64,000 bases of DNA, from NCBI RefSeq assembly GCF_020532645.1, contig NZ_JAJAUZ010000021.1, positions 54,393 to 118,392 of the forward strand. The letters run 5' to 3'. Source of the stretch: Streptomyces bambusae. GTDB lineage: Bacteria > Actinomycetota > Actinomycetes > Streptomycetales > Streptomycetaceae. A program made the position numbers and the translations under genes. Every line of letters starts with the position of its first letter. Positions within the stretch are counted from its first letter, which is position 1. The notes beneath the pieces were generated by a model. It was not told where the DNA came from. It made no database searches and saw only the letters and a list, made by a program, of their open reading frames with translations. Shown here piece after piece: positions 33,575 through 42,904 of the stretch.

Positions 33575-34975
33575 TTACAGGACCCCCCAGTACGCCATGC
33601 TCTCCAGCGTCCCCGCCAGCGTGCGGACCAGGGACGACCTCGTGCGGGAGGCTTCCGGGGTGTCCACGTGGACCGTGTTCAGGTGGAGGCCCTCGGGGGT
33701 GCGGTGGAGCCAGAGGAAGAGGCCGTTGGTGGCGGGGATGGAGGTGTAGACGGCCGACTGACGGTCATCGTTGCGGGCGGTGCCGGGGGCGTCGCGGACG
33801 TCCATGTACGAGCAGAAGTTGACCGCGTGCGGCCAGGGACGGGCGTAGTGCTCGGGCGCGAGCAGCCGCAGCACGGTGACGAACGGTGTCCGGCCGCCCC
33901 TGATCATCCGCGTCGACGCGTCCCCCGCCGCGGCCAGCGTCTGCGCGAAGCCAGCCCCCGCCGGCACCGGGAACTCCACCGGCACGAGGTTGACCAGCCA
34001 CCCCGTGGTCCGCGCATGCCGCCCCCGCCCCCGCGTGCCCACCGGCACCAGCGCCCGGTACACGTCCGGCCCGCCCTCCCGCCGCAGGCTCACCCCCACC
34101 GCCGCCAGCACCCCCGCCGCCACACCGCCCCCGGCCTCCCGGCAACGGGCCTCCAGCGCGTCCGCCCCGCCCGGGTCCAGCAACGTAACGGTCGCGTTCA
34201 CTGCCGGCCCCCCGGCCCCCGGCTCGATCCCGAGGTCGAGCGGGAACTTCGGGAACGGGCCACCGTTCCGCTCGATGAACCCCCGCCAGTGCTCCAGCCC
34301 CCGGGCATCGGCACCCACCGCCTCCGCCCGGCGCCGTTCCGCCCCCGCGTGGTCGAGGAAACCCCCCACGGCAGGCAGCGCGGGCTGGTGACCACCCGCA
34401 AACGCCTCATAAGCAGCCGCAATCTCATCGAGAACGATCACCATCGACATCCCGTCCGTCACCAGGTGATCACAAGCGAAGTGCACGGTCGTGGACCGCT
34501 CCCGCACCATCGCCCCCATCACGAACCAGGGCCCGCGCCGCGTGTCCGTAGCCCCCAGGAACCGCTCCACATACGCCCGCGCCTCCACCTCCGAGCCGAC
34601 CACCCCCCGGTCGTACACCGCCAGCTTGACGTCCTCCGGCGCAGCGACGTCGACAACGAGCCCACCGCCCGCCGCCTCCCGGAACGTACAGCGCAGCGCC
34701 TCGTGCCGCCGTACGCAGTGCAGCAACGCCGCCTCCAGCGCCCGCCGGTCCAACGGCCCCCGGATCTCGAACGCCCCCGCGAACGAATCCGTCCGCAACC
34801 GCGGCCCCCCACCCCCGCACGCCCCGAAGTGGTACTCCTGATTGAGCGACCCCGGCACCCCGCCCCCGGCCTCCCCCTCCGAGCCTTCCGCCCCGTACGC
34901 CGTGACCGCCTGCACACGCCACTCCACGGCGTGCCCCGGCGCAATGACCATCTCCGAGCTGGGAAGCTGAAGCAC
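33575..34975 (-). CDS. Stand-alone condensation-domain-like acyltransferase (copy 1)
   Basis: 466 residues. The fold and length of an NRPS condensation domain or PapA-type acyltransferase: N-terminal RGPLDRRALEAALLHCVRRHEALRCTF, the active-site box ACDHLVTDG (DHLVTDG at 169-175, i.e. HHxxxDG with Asp replacing the first His but the catalytic His and DG kept), and a C-terminal bridging part with RGRGRHARTTGWLVNLVPVEFPV. No adenylation or carrier domain is fused. It would join an acyl donor to an alcohol or amine. The closely similar gene at 35043 lies 67 bp upstream in the same operon. Confidence 0.8.
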   Translation of the reverse strand: MLQLPSSEMVIAPGHAVEWRVQAVTAYGAEGSEGEAGGGVPGSLNQEYHFGACGGGGPRLRTDSFAGAFEIRGPLDRRALEAALLHCVRRHEALRCTFREAAGGGLVVDVAAPEDVKLAVYDRGVVGSEVEARAYVERFLGATDTRRGPWFVMGAMVRERSTTVHFACDHLVTDGMSMVIVLDEIAAAYEAFAGGHQPALPAVGGFLDHAGAERRRAEAVGADARGLEHWRGFIERNGGPFPKFPLDLGIEPGAGGPAVNATVTLLDPGGADALEARCREAGGGVAAGVLAAVGVSLRREGGPDVYRALVPVGTRGRGRHARTTGWLVNLVPVEFPVPAGAGFAQTLAAAGDASTRMIRGGRTPFVTVLRLLAPEHYARPWPHAVNFCSYMDVRDAPGTARNDDRQSAVYTSIPATNGLFLWLHRTPEGLHLNTVHVDTPEASRTRSSLVRTLAGTLESMAYWGVL

Positions 34976-35042
34976 CGACCGGCGCCCCTTTCAGTGTGGG
35001 TACGAACGACGTGCACAGCGCGCATCGAGCGGAACGGCCCGG

Positions 35043-36452
35043 TCAGAACCGACCGGCGGAAGCCACGCTCTCCAACGTCCGTACGAGCGTCCCGATCAGC
35101 GACGCCTTCGTCCGACGGGCCTGCGGGGTGTCCGCGAAGATGGAGTTCAGGTGGAGCCCGGCGTGGCTCCGGTGGAACCAGAAGAAGATCCCGTTGCTGT
35201 GCGACGTCGACACGTACGTACGCGCCCGCCGGGCCACGTGCAGCTCCGCCCCCGGCGTCATGCGGAGGTCCAGATACGAGAAGAAACTGACGGCACACGG
35301 CCAGACGCTCGGCCCCGTTGCCTCACTCGTCAGCAGATCAAACACCCGCACGAACGGCGCATCGGTGTAAGGCCGCATCGCATCAAGCGCCCCCTGCGCC
35401 CCGCCCACCACCCCCGCAAAATCCGCCTCGTCGGCTACGGGGAACTCCACCGGCAGCGTGTTCACGAACCACCCCATGCTGTGCTCACGCGCACCCCGCC
35501 CCCGCGTGTTCACCGGCAGCAGCGCCCGGTACACGTCCGGCCCGCCCTCCCGCCGCAGGCTCACCCCCAGTGCGGCCAGCACCCCCGCCGACACCCGCCC
35601 GCCCACCGCACGGCAGCGCTCCTCCATCGCGTCCAGCCGCTCCGCCGACAGCAGCGCGTCCGCCTCGTTGACGGCCCGGTACGGCACCCCCGGCTCGATC
35701 CCGAGGTCCAGCGGGAACGGCGGAAACACCTGCCCGTCGTTCCGCTCGACAAAGCCCTGCCAGTGTTCCGTCAGCGGATCGCCCAGCTCCAGCGCCGCCC
35801 CCCGCCGCCGCTCGGCCGCCGCGTGCCCGAGAAAACTCCCCGGCGCAGCCAGCCCCGGCTCACCACCGGCCGCGTACGCCTCGTACGCCTCCGCGATGTC
35901 ATGGACGGCCACCGCCGTCGACACCCCGTCCGTCAGCAGGTGATCACAGGCGAAGTAGACGGTCGCCGACTCCTCCCGAACCATCGCCCCCATCACGACC
36001 CACGGCCCCCGCAGTGTGCTCGTCCCCCGCAGGAACCCCCGCACATAGGCACCGGCCTCGGCCGCGGACCCGAACGAGCCCCCGTCCGCCCGCTCCAGCT
36101 TCACATCTTCCGGAGCAACCAGCTCCACCCCCGGCTCCCCGTCCGCCGCCGCCCCCTCGGCGAACACGCACCTCAGCACCTCATGGCGCCGTACGAGGTA
36201 CAGCAGCGCCGCCTCCAGCGCCCCGAGGTCGACACTGCCCCGGATCTCGAACGACCCGCCGATGTACGACGCGTACCCGATGTCCGCGGCCCGCAGCGCC
36301 TGCGCGACGGAGAAGTGGTCCTTCTGGTTGTACGAGGCCGGCAGGCCCGGACCGGCCGGCCCGGCCGGCCCGGCGGCGGCAGCCGCGGACACCCGCCACT
36401 CCACGGCGTGTCCGGGCGCCATCTCCATGTCCTCGACGGGCAGTTGCAGCAC
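35043..36452 (-). CDS. Stand-alone condensation-domain-like acyltransferase (copy 2)
   Basis: 469 residues, colinear paralogue of the next gene: both begin MLQLP and share APGHAVEWRV, RRHEVLRC/RRHEALRC, ACDHLLTDG (170-176) and SLRREGGPDVYRAL. The same Asp-for-first-His change in the box suggests duplication inside the cluster and shared chemistry. The two C-terminal halves differ more, so acceptors may differ. Transcribed away from the oxidoreductase genes across a 311-bp divergent promoter region. Confidence 0.8.
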   Translation of the reverse strand: MLQLPVEDMEMAPGHAVEWRVSAAAAAGPAGPAGPGLPASYNQKDHFSVAQALRAADIGYASYIGGSFEIRGSVDLGALEAALLYLVRRHEVLRCVFAEGAAADGEPGVELVAPEDVKLERADGGSFGSAAEAGAYVRGFLRGTSTLRGPWVVMGAMVREESATVYFACDHLLTDGVSTAVAVHDIAEAYEAYAAGGEPGLAAPGSFLGHAAAERRRGAALELGDPLTEHWQGFVERNDGQVFPPFPLDLGIEPGVPYRAVNEADALLSAERLDAMEERCRAVGGRVSAGVLAALGVSLRREGGPDVYRALLPVNTRGRGAREHSMGWFVNTLPVEFPVADEADFAGVVGGAQGALDAMRPYTDAPFVRVFDLLTSEATGPSVWPCAVSFFSYLDLRMTPGAELHVARRARTYVSTSHSNGIFFWFHRSHAGLHLNSIFADTPQARRTKASLIGTLVRTLESVASAGRF

Positions 36453-36763
36453 GGTGGCCTTCCTGAACGGTCGGCGTCACGTCGCTCGCGGATCGGAGGT
36501 CGTGAACGCGGTCCCGGAGCAGCAACGGCAGACCCCAGCCTCCCGCCAGGGCCGCAACCCCGGGTTCATGCCCCAGTAACGAGCCGCCCACCCCCCGGTG
36601 ACGCCACCACCCCACCGCCGCAGGTCAGAGCCCCCTCCCCACCCACCAGGCCACACCCCCGGCGCACACCCGCACGCCCCCCACCCACCCGGCCGGACCC
36701 CGACCCCCCGTGCGCCCTCCGCACCCCGCATGGCCGCCCACCCCGCCGGGCACGGTTGTCCCC
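36453..36763. other. Divergent promoter region of the metabolite cluster
   Basis: 311 bp, extremely C-rich on the plus strand (runs such as ACCACCCCACCGCCGC), no coding frame trusted. Must contain the promoters for the condensation-like pair (minus) and the 36764-39980 genes (plus), a natural point for joint control. Confidence 0.45.
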
Positions 36764-37129
36764 GTGACCGCACCCGACAGCACCCTGCACACCTTCACCG
36801 CGTTATCGGCTCACCTGACCGGCTTTGACACCGAAACCCTCGAAGGCACCGACCTCACCACCACCTACCGCACAGTCACCCACCGACAACTGGGCCCGGA
36901 CCGCTTCGCCCGCCTCCTCGACGCCTGGCACGAGGACCCCGAGGCCGCCCGCAGCCTCACCCTCCTCTGGTACACCGGCACCTGGCCCGGCCCCCCGCCC
37001 TTCGTCGTCTCCCCCCACGCCTACGCCCAGGCCCTCGTCTGGAAGGCCGCCGGCCTCACCGCCCCCGCCACCACCCCGACCACCCACGGCAGTTGGTCCG
37101 TCCGACCCCCCGAGACGAGCCCCCGGTGA
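36764..37129 (+). CDS. FAD-dependent dehydrogenase small subunit (FAD-SLDH-like)
   Basis: 121 residues from GTG 36764. It resembles the small subunit that accompanies membrane or soluble GMC dehydrogenases such as sorbitol or gluconate dehydrogenase: FTALSAHLTGFDTETLEGTDLTTTYRTV at the N-terminus, LLWYTGTWPG in the middle and YAQALVWKAAGLTAP...HGSW at the end. No signal peptide is visible, so the complex is probably cytoplasmic. GTGA overlap with the GMC gene indicates a 1:1 partner. Confidence 0.7.
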   Translation: MTAPDSTLHTFTALSAHLTGFDTETLEGTDLTTTYRTVTHRQLGPDRFARLLDAWHEDPEAARSLTLLWYTGTWPGPPPFVVSPHAYAQALVWKAAGLTAPATTPTTHGSWSVRPPETSPR

Positions 37130-38991
37130 ACCAGTACGACGTGATCGTCGTCGGCGCAGGCGTGGCCGGCTCGCTCATCGCCCACCGCCTCGGCCACCAC
37201 GGCCGCCGCGTCCTGGTCCTGGAAGCAGGAGCGGCAAGCACCGAAGACCCCCTCCCCACCTACCTCACCGCCCCCGCCAAGGTCCCCGGCTCCGCCTACC
37301 GGCCCGACCCCGGCGCCCCCTGGCCCGAGGTCACCGACCTCACCGGAACCACGAGCATCCCCGGCACCCCCGGCACCACGAGCACCCCCGGCACCCCCAG
37401 CGCTCCCGGCACCCCCGGTTACACACACTCGCCCACCGCCCACCTCCACCAGAACGGCCCCCTCCCCTACGCCAGCGGCTACGTCCGGGTCAACGGCGGC
37501 ACCGGCAACGTCTGGACCGGCCTCGCCCCCCGCATGCACCCGGAGGACTTCGACACCGAGCGTTTCGGCTACGGCCGCCGCTGGCCGCTCTCGTACGACG
37601 ACCTGGAGCCGTCCTACCGCGAGGCCGAGCAGGAGCTGGGCGTCTCGGCCGACGCCGCCGAGCAGCGGGAGCACGTGGGACTGCCGTTCCCCGACGACTA
37701 CGCGTTCCCCATGCGCCCGATCCCGCCCAGCTACCTCGACCGGGTGCTGGCCGCCGGTCTCGACGGCCGCCGCGTCAAGGACCCCGTCGCCTTCGACGAG
37801 GTCGAGCTCCGCGTGGTCGGCACCCCGCACGCCCGCAACGGCGTCCCCGACCCCCGCCACGACGGCGGCCGCGGGTACGTCCCCCGCGGCGAGCACGGCC
37901 GGCCGGCGCCGGACAACCGCTGCGTGGGCCACGCGAGCTGCATCCCGCACTGCCCGTCGTACGCGAAGTACACCCCTCTCAAAACCCAGGGCCAGTGGAG
38001 CGGTTCGGTCGCCCTCCAGGACCGCTCGGTCGTCACCCGCGTCCTGGTCGACGGCTCGGGCCGCGCCACCGGCGTTGCCTACCGCTCCTACGACGGCACG
38101 GACGCCACCGCCCACGCGCGGGTCGTCGTACTCGCCGCGCACGCCATCGAGAACGCCCGCCTGCTGCTCCTCTCCGGCCTCGCCGACCGCAGCGGCCAAG
38201 TCGGCCGCAACCTGATGGACCACCCGGTCCTGCTGACCTGGGGCCTGCTGCCCGACGCCGTCGGCCCGTATCGCGGGCCCGGCTCCACGTCCGGTTTCGA
38301 GGGCTTCCGCACCGGCCCGGCACGCCGCCGGCGCGCGCCGTTCCGCATCGAGATCGGCAACTGGGGCTGGGTCTGGGCGAAGGGCCCGGTCGACACGGAC
38401 GTCGCCGAACTCCTCACCGGACAGGGCCTGTTCGGCCCCCGGCTCCGACAGGCGGTCGGCGACCGGATCCGCCGCCAGTTCACCCTCCAGTTCGAGATGG
38501 AGCAGAGCGCCGACCCCGCCAACCGGGTGAGCCTCCACCCCACCGAGCGCGACCCGCTCGGCCTGCCGCGACCGCTGATCACGTACGACCTCGACGACCA
38601 CGTGAAGGCGGGCATGGCCGCCGCCCGGGCCGTCTCCGACCAGATCTTCACCCTCCTCGGCGCCGAGGACCGCACCGACTACGGGCCGTCTGCAGCCTGG
38701 CCGGGCCGCTTCGAACACGGCGGCCGTACGTACGGCTACCGCGGAGCCGGTCACGCCGCCGGCACGCACCTCATGGGCGACTCACCGGCCACCTCGGTCG
38801 TCGACACGTGGCAGCGGTGCTGGGACCACCCCGGCCTGTACGCCGTCGGCTGCGGCAGCATGCCGTCGGTCGCCACGTCCAACCCGACGCTGACGATGGC
38901 GGCACTCGCCCTGCGCAGCGCGCAGCGGATCGAGGCGGAACTCAGTGGCGGCATCACGGTCAGGGCAGTGCCCACGACACACGCCGTATGA
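37126..38991 (+). CDS. GMC-family FAD-dependent oxidoreductase
   Basis: 621 residues. FAD-binding GxGxxG in YDVIVVGAGVAGSLIAHRLG (4-23) and VLVLEAG, GMC signature region YVRVNGGTGNVWTGLAPRMHPEDF, and the C-terminal block HAAGTHLMGD followed by GSMPSVATSNPTLTMAALALRSAQRI, which carries the active-site His and the Asn-Pro pair. A CVGHASCIPHCPSYAKYTPL segment (near 275) is cysteine-rich, as in gluconate/sorbitol dehydrogenase-like GMC enzymes. It would oxidise an alcohol of the pathway product to a ketone or aldehyde. GTG start overlaps the small-subunit stop. Confidence 0.85.
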   Translation: MNQYDVIVVGAGVAGSLIAHRLGHHGRRVLVLEAGAASTEDPLPTYLTAPAKVPGSAYRPDPGAPWPEVTDLTGTTSIPGTPGTTSTPGTPSAPGTPGYTHSPTAHLHQNGPLPYASGYVRVNGGTGNVWTGLAPRMHPEDFDTERFGYGRRWPLSYDDLEPSYREAEQELGVSADAAEQREHVGLPFPDDYAFPMRPIPPSYLDRVLAAGLDGRRVKDPVAFDEVELRVVGTPHARNGVPDPRHDGGRGYVPRGEHGRPAPDNRCVGHASCIPHCPSYAKYTPLKTQGQWSGSVALQDRSVVTRVLVDGSGRATGVAYRSYDGTDATAHARVVVLAAHAIENARLLLLSGLADRSGQVGRNLMDHPVLLTWGLLPDAVGPYRGPGSTSGFEGFRTGPARRRRAPFRIEIGNWGWVWAKGPVDTDVAELLTGQGLFGPRLRQAVGDRIRRQFTLQFEMEQSADPANRVSLHPTERDPLGLPRPLITYDLDDHVKAGMAAARAVSDQIFTLLGAEDRTDYGPSAAWPGRFEHGGRTYGYRGAGHAAGTHLMGDSPATSVVDTWQRCWDHPGLYAVGCGSMPSVATSNPTLTMAALALRSAQRIEAELSGGITVRAVPTTHAV

Positions 38992-39098
38992 AGACCGGCC
39001 CGGTCCCACGGGGGCCCGGTCCAGCCCCGGCCCCCTCCGAAGTCGTCCCACCCCACGCCGGCTCCCTCGGGAGTCGTCCACACCCCACGGAGCCCCGC

Positions 39099-39980
39099 AT
39101 GTCAGCCCCTCTCCCCCTCCCTCCCGTCCCGGACCCCTTCCGCCTCCCCTTCCACTACGGCGCCCTGCACCAGCTCGGCATCGACTGGCTGGTCGATCCC
39201 GGCCCGGTCCGCGACCTGCTCGCCAAGCACCACCCGGACCTGACGGCCGCGGAGTTCGACGGCCGGGCGCTGGTCTCGCTCAACTACCAGCTGTACTTCG
39301 CGCAGTACCCGTTCGGCGGCGGCATCACCCAGGAGATCGAGTACAGCGTCATCGCCTTCCCGACGGCCGACCGCGACCGCCTGCCCGAGCTCACGTACGC
39401 CCAGTACGCGCAGGGCTGGGACCAGACGAAACTGCTCGGCATCGCCCGTATCCACGTCGTGTGCGACAACCCGTTCGCGATCCGCGCCGGTCGCGAGCTG
39501 TACGCGGAGCCGAAGCGCCCGGGCTGGTTCGAGGTCACCCTGCCCTCACTCAACGGCCCTGCCGGCGACACCTGGACCGTACACGTCAACGACGCCGCGA
39601 TCGGCGGGTCAGACGGGCCCGGAAGGTCCGACGGGCCCGACACCCTCGACCGGCACGATGCGCCCCTGCTCGACTTCACGGCGGCCCTGGACGGCCTCCG
39701 CCCCGCCCCCGCCAACCTGGCCCCCGTCACCGGCTACGGCACCACCCCGGACGGCCGCCTCCTGGCCGGCCCGATGAACGTCTACCACCCTTACCAGTGG
39801 TACGACCTCACCCACCACACGGACCGCACGAACCTCACCGTCCACTCCCCCACCACCCCCCTGGGCCAGGACCTCACCACCCTGATCGGCCCCGCCCCCG
39901 CCGCCGGCGCCTGGACCTACCAGTCCCCCCCGGTCGCCGCCCACAACCGCCCGTACTACGTACGCCCCACCACCGCCTGA
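39099..39980 (+). CDS. Acetoacetate decarboxylase-like protein
   Basis: 293 residues, ADC superfamily by overall pattern: RALVSLNYQLYFAQYPFGGGITQEIEYSVIAFP in the first half, IHVVCDNPFAIRAGRELYAEPKRPGWFEVTLPS (the family's GRE-x-G-x-PK-like segment, with EPKRPG) and a C-terminal strand block ending ANLAPVTGYGTTPDGRL...PYYVRPT. Family members decarboxylate beta-keto acids or catalyse related aldol/cyclisation steps. The Schiff-base lysine could be the Lys of EPKRPG. Follows the GMC gene by 107 bp on the same strand, so it could act on its oxidised product. Confidence 0.7.
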   Translation: MSAPLPLPPVPDPFRLPFHYGALHQLGIDWLVDPGPVRDLLAKHHPDLTAAEFDGRALVSLNYQLYFAQYPFGGGITQEIEYSVIAFPTADRDRLPELTYAQYAQGWDQTKLLGIARIHVVCDNPFAIRAGRELYAEPKRPGWFEVTLPSLNGPAGDTWTVHVNDAAIGGSDGPGRSDGPDTLDRHDAPLLDFTAALDGLRPAPANLAPVTGYGTTPDGRLLAGPMNVYHPYQWYDLTHHTDRTNLTVHSPTTPLGQDLTTLIGPAPAAGAWTYQSPPVAAHNRPYYVRPTTA

Positions 39981-40040
39981 GGGCACTGTCAGACTCAGCC
40001 GTTCCCACTCCGCCAAGCCTCCCGCCACCTCCGGATCCCA

Positions 40041-40160
40041 GTCGCTTCGGTCGCTTCGGTCGCTTCGGTCGCTGAACCGTCGGCACCCGCCGACACCCGC
40101 CGCCCGCTCCACCCGTGTCGGTCCGCCGGTCGCTTCGGTCGCTTCGGTCGCTTCAGTCGT
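40041..40160. repeat. Two arrays of 9-bp TCGCTTCGG repeats (origin-type iterons)
   Basis: Array A (40041-40073) and array B (40128-40160) each hold about four head-to-tail copies of TCGCTTCGG. The same 9-bp unit, in the form AGCGACTGA/TCAGTCGCT, makes up the origin-proximal repeat field at 62549-63200. The arrays lie in the 204-bp gap between the convergent decarboxylase-like and P450 genes. Confidence 0.75.
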
Positions 40161-40184
40161 TCCGGGCGGCTCTCTTCGCCGCCG

Positions 40185-41477
40185 TCATTTCCGTACCCCG
40201 TCGCACCGGATCCGCAGGTGCCGCGGGCCTCGCAGTACCGCGTTCTGACGGTAGGGGGGCGGGTCGTCCACCAGTTGCGGGTTCTCCAGGCGGCGGGCCA
40301 GTTCGGCGAGGGCGGTCTGTGCTTCGAGGCGGGCCAGTGGGGCGCCGAAGCAGCTGTGGATGCCGCTGCCCAGGCCCAGGTGCTGGACGTCCTTGCGGTA
40401 CGGGTCGAACCGGTCCGGGTCGGCGAAACGTTCCGGGTCGCGGTTGCCCGAGGCCAGGACCAGCCACAGGTTCGCCCCCTTGGGGATCGTGACGCCGCGG
40501 ACCTCGATGTCGGCGAGGGTGGTCCGACCCGGCAGCAGCTGCACCGGAGGCTCGTACCGCAGCAGCTCCTCCACCAGCGGGACGGCGAGCCCCGGGTCCG
40601 CGCGCAGGTCGGCGAGGACGTCCGGGTGCCGGAGCAGGGTGAGCATGCCGTTGGTGATGAGGTTGACGGTTGTCTCGTGGCCGGCGATCAACAGCAGCGC
40701 GGCGGTGCTCAGCAGCTCCATGGTGGACAGGGAGCCGTCCTCCCCGGAACCCGAGCCGAAACCGAAGCCGGAACCGGCACCGGGGCCCGACCCCGACCCG
40801 CTCCCCGCCGCCAGCTGCGACAGCATGTCGTCCTGCGGGTGCTTGCGCCGCTCCTCGATCAGCCCGGCCAGGTACATGCCGAGCTCCATCCGGGTGCTCT
40901 GCGCCCGTTCGGCCCGCTCGACGGGGTCGGAGTCCGGGTCCGGATCGAGGTTCGCGGCCAGGGTCTCGGCCCAGACGTGGAAGCGGGACTCGTCCTCCTG
41001 CGGCACCCCCAGCAGCCGGCAGATGACGGTGACGGGGAACGGGTACGACACCTGCTCGACCAGGTCGATGCTGCCGGGATCCCCGATCCCGTCGATCAAC
41101 TCCTTCACGATCGCATCGAGTTCGGGCCGCATCGAGTCGACCCGGCGCGGTGCGTGCGGCGGCCCGAACGGCCGGTTCGTCATCCGGCGCAACCGGTCGT
41201 GCTCCGGCGGGTCCAGCCGCAGGAAGGCGGGCGGCAGGGTGCCGGACCCCTCCTCCTCGCCGCCGGCCAGCAGGTCGCCGACGCTGTCCGTCCGGTTCCG
41301 CGGATCGGAACTGATCCGCGGATCGTGCAGCAGCGCGCGGATGTCGTGGTACCGGCTGATCGCGTACGGCCCCTCCCCCGCGTGGTAGACGGGCGTCCGG
41401 CGAAGCTCCTCGTACAGCGGGTACGGGTTGGCACGGCCGGCGGGGTCGAGGATGCGGCGCAGGATGTCTTCGGTCAT
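40185..41477 (-). CDS. Cytochrome P450
   Basis: 430 residues. I-helix AGHETT (265-270), K-helix EELLR (303-307), and heme-binding loop LGLGSGIHSCFG with the thiolate Cys at 376. A 20-residue Gly/Ser-rich stretch (225-245) before the I-helix is unusual and is probably a surface linker. Start ATG 41475-41477 (MTEDILRRIL). The ferredoxin reductase and ferredoxin genes lie just upstream on the same strand, giving a complete three-component electron chain. It probably hydroxylates the product of the cluster. Confidence 0.9.
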   Translation of the reverse strand: MTEDILRRILDPAGRANPYPLYEELRRTPVYHAGEGPYAISRYHDIRALLHDPRISSDPRNRTDSVGDLLAGGEEEGSGTLPPAFLRLDPPEHDRLRRMTNRPFGPPHAPRRVDSMRPELDAIVKELIDGIGDPGSIDLVEQVSYPFPVTVICRLLGVPQEDESRFHVWAETLAANLDPDPDSDPVERAERAQSTRMELGMYLAGLIEERRKHPQDDMLSQLAAGSGSGSGPGAGSGFGFGSGSGEDGSLSTMELLSTAALLLIAGHETTVNLITNGMLTLLRHPDVLADLRADPGLAVPLVEELLRYEPPVQLLPGRTTLADIEVRGVTIPKGANLWLVLASGNRDPERFADPDRFDPYRKDVQHLGLGSGIHSCFGAPLARLEAQTALAELARRLENPQLVDDPPPYRQNAVLRGPRHLRIRCDGVRK

Positions 41478-41512
41478 GGCGGTGACGGCTCCTCCGGGGC
41501 CTGGCCGGCGGG

Positions 41513-42904
41513 TCAGTGCCCGGCGGGGGTGAATTCCATGCGCCGATCGGCCGGCGAGTACCCGCTGAGGGTGATCGTGGGCCCGTGAGTGGGGACCGAG
41601 GGGTCCGGGAAGTCGGCGGGGACGGGGTGGCGGCCCTCGGGGCGCCGGTCGACGGTGTCGTACGGCGGCGGGAAGGGCGCGGTGATCTCGATCTGCCGCT
41701 CGTAGAACTCCAGCCAGCGCGCGTTGTCGAAGGTGACGGCGCCGATGACACGGCCCTGGTACCCGTACACGGCGGCGAACCGTCGTTCGGCCAACGAGCC
41801 CTGGGTCACGAGGATTTCGGTTCCCAGGGACGGTACGCCGACGGACTTGACGTTGATGCCGAACTGGGTGGACCAGAAGGCGGGCACCCACATGTGGGGC
41901 CGCCGGTCGGTGCTCTCGCTGACCATGTTGTGGGCGGCGGTCTCGGCTTGCGAGACGGCGTTGCCCCAGTGCTCCAGTGACAGGAACTGGTAGCCGAACA
42001 GCGGGTGCGGGGACCGGGCCACGTCGCCGGCGACGAAGATGTCGTCGGTGACGATGCCCCGGATGTCGAAGGCCCGGCAGCCGGCGTCGCAGGCGATGCC
42101 GCGGGGGCCGGCGCCGAGCCCGGATCCGGCGAGCCAGTCCGTGTTGCGGACGGCCCCGAGGGACACGACCGCGACGTCCGCCTCCACGGTGCTTCCGTCG
42201 GACAAGTGCGCGGCGCGGAACCGGCCGGCCGAATCGCCCTCCAGGCCGGTGACCATCACTCCGGTCCGCAGGTCGACGCCGTTCTCCCGCTGGAGGTCGG
42301 CGGCGACCCGGCCGATCACCCCGCCGAGGGCGCCGACGAGCGGGGCGTCGCCTCGTTCGGCGACGGTGACGTCCAGGCCGCGCTCGCGGCACGCGGATGC
42401 GATCTCGGACCCGGTGAACCCGGCGCCGATGACCAGCACCCGGCGCGGGCCGGCCGCCAGCCGGCGCGCCAGGCCCGCCCCGTCGTCCCGGGTCCTGAGC
42501 ACGAACACGCCGTCCAGCTCGGCCTCGGCCTGGTTCGGCCACGGCCGGGCCCGCACCCCCGTCGCGATGAGCAGCCGGTCGTACGGCACTTCCTCGCCGT
42601 CGGCGAGCCGCACCCGCCGCCCGGCCATGTCCAGCCCGGCCGCGGCCACCCCGAGCTTCCACTCGGCCCCGATGTCCCGGCGGCGCGGCAGCACGGTGTG
42701 CGCGGCGTCGGCGTGGCCCAGCAGGACCTGCTTGGACAGCGGCGGCCGGTCGTAGGGCTCGTACGGCTCGTCGCCGATCATGGTCAGCCGCCCCGCGAAC
42801 CCCTTCTCCCGCAGCGTCTCGGCCGCCCGGAGCCCCGCCAGCGAGGCTCCGACCACGACGATCCGGCCGTCCCGCTTCAGCTGTTCGAGCGCGGAGTCAG
42901 CCAT
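41513..42904 (-). CDS. NAD(P)H-dependent ferredoxin reductase
   Basis: 463 residues. Two Rossmann motifs: RIVVVGASLAGLRAAETL for FAD near the N-terminus and VLVIGAGFTGSEIASA for NAD(P) around 150-165, with the second FAD motif DDIFVAGDVARS. This is the putidaredoxin-reductase type that serves class I P450s. Start ATG 42902-42904 (MADSALEQLK) overlaps the ferredoxin gene by 8 bp. Electrons would pass NAD(P)H to ferredoxin to the P450 downstream. Confidence 0.9.
   Translation of the reverse strand: MADSALEQLKRDGRIVVVGASLAGLRAAETLREKGFAGRLTMIGDEPYEPYDRPPLSKQVLLGHADAAHTVLPRRRDIGAEWKLGVAAAGLDMAGRRVRLADGEEVPYDRLLIATGVRARPWPNQAEAELDGVFVLRTRDDGAGLARRLAAGPRRVLVIGAGFTGSEIASACRERGLDVTVAERGDAPLVGALGGVIGRVAADLQRENGVDLRTGVMVTGLEGDSAGRFRAAHLSDGSTVEADVAVVSLGAVRNTDWLAGSGLGAGPRGIACDAGCRAFDIRGIVTDDIFVAGDVARSPHPLFGYQFLSLEHWGNAVSQAETAAHNMVSESTDRRPHMWVPAFWSTQFGINVKSVGVPSLGTEILVTQGSLAERRFAAVYGYQGRVIGAVTFDNARWLEFYERQIEITAPFPPPYDTVDRRPEGRHPVPADFPDPSVPTHGPTITLSGYSPADRRMEFTPAGH

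Noticed and set aside
36825..39980. A single 1051-codon open frame spanning GMC and decarboxylase-like genes
   Set aside because: Only its last 293 codons make protein-like sequence (the ADC-like gene from 39099). The first part is Arg/Pro-rich shadow of the GMC gene in another frame.
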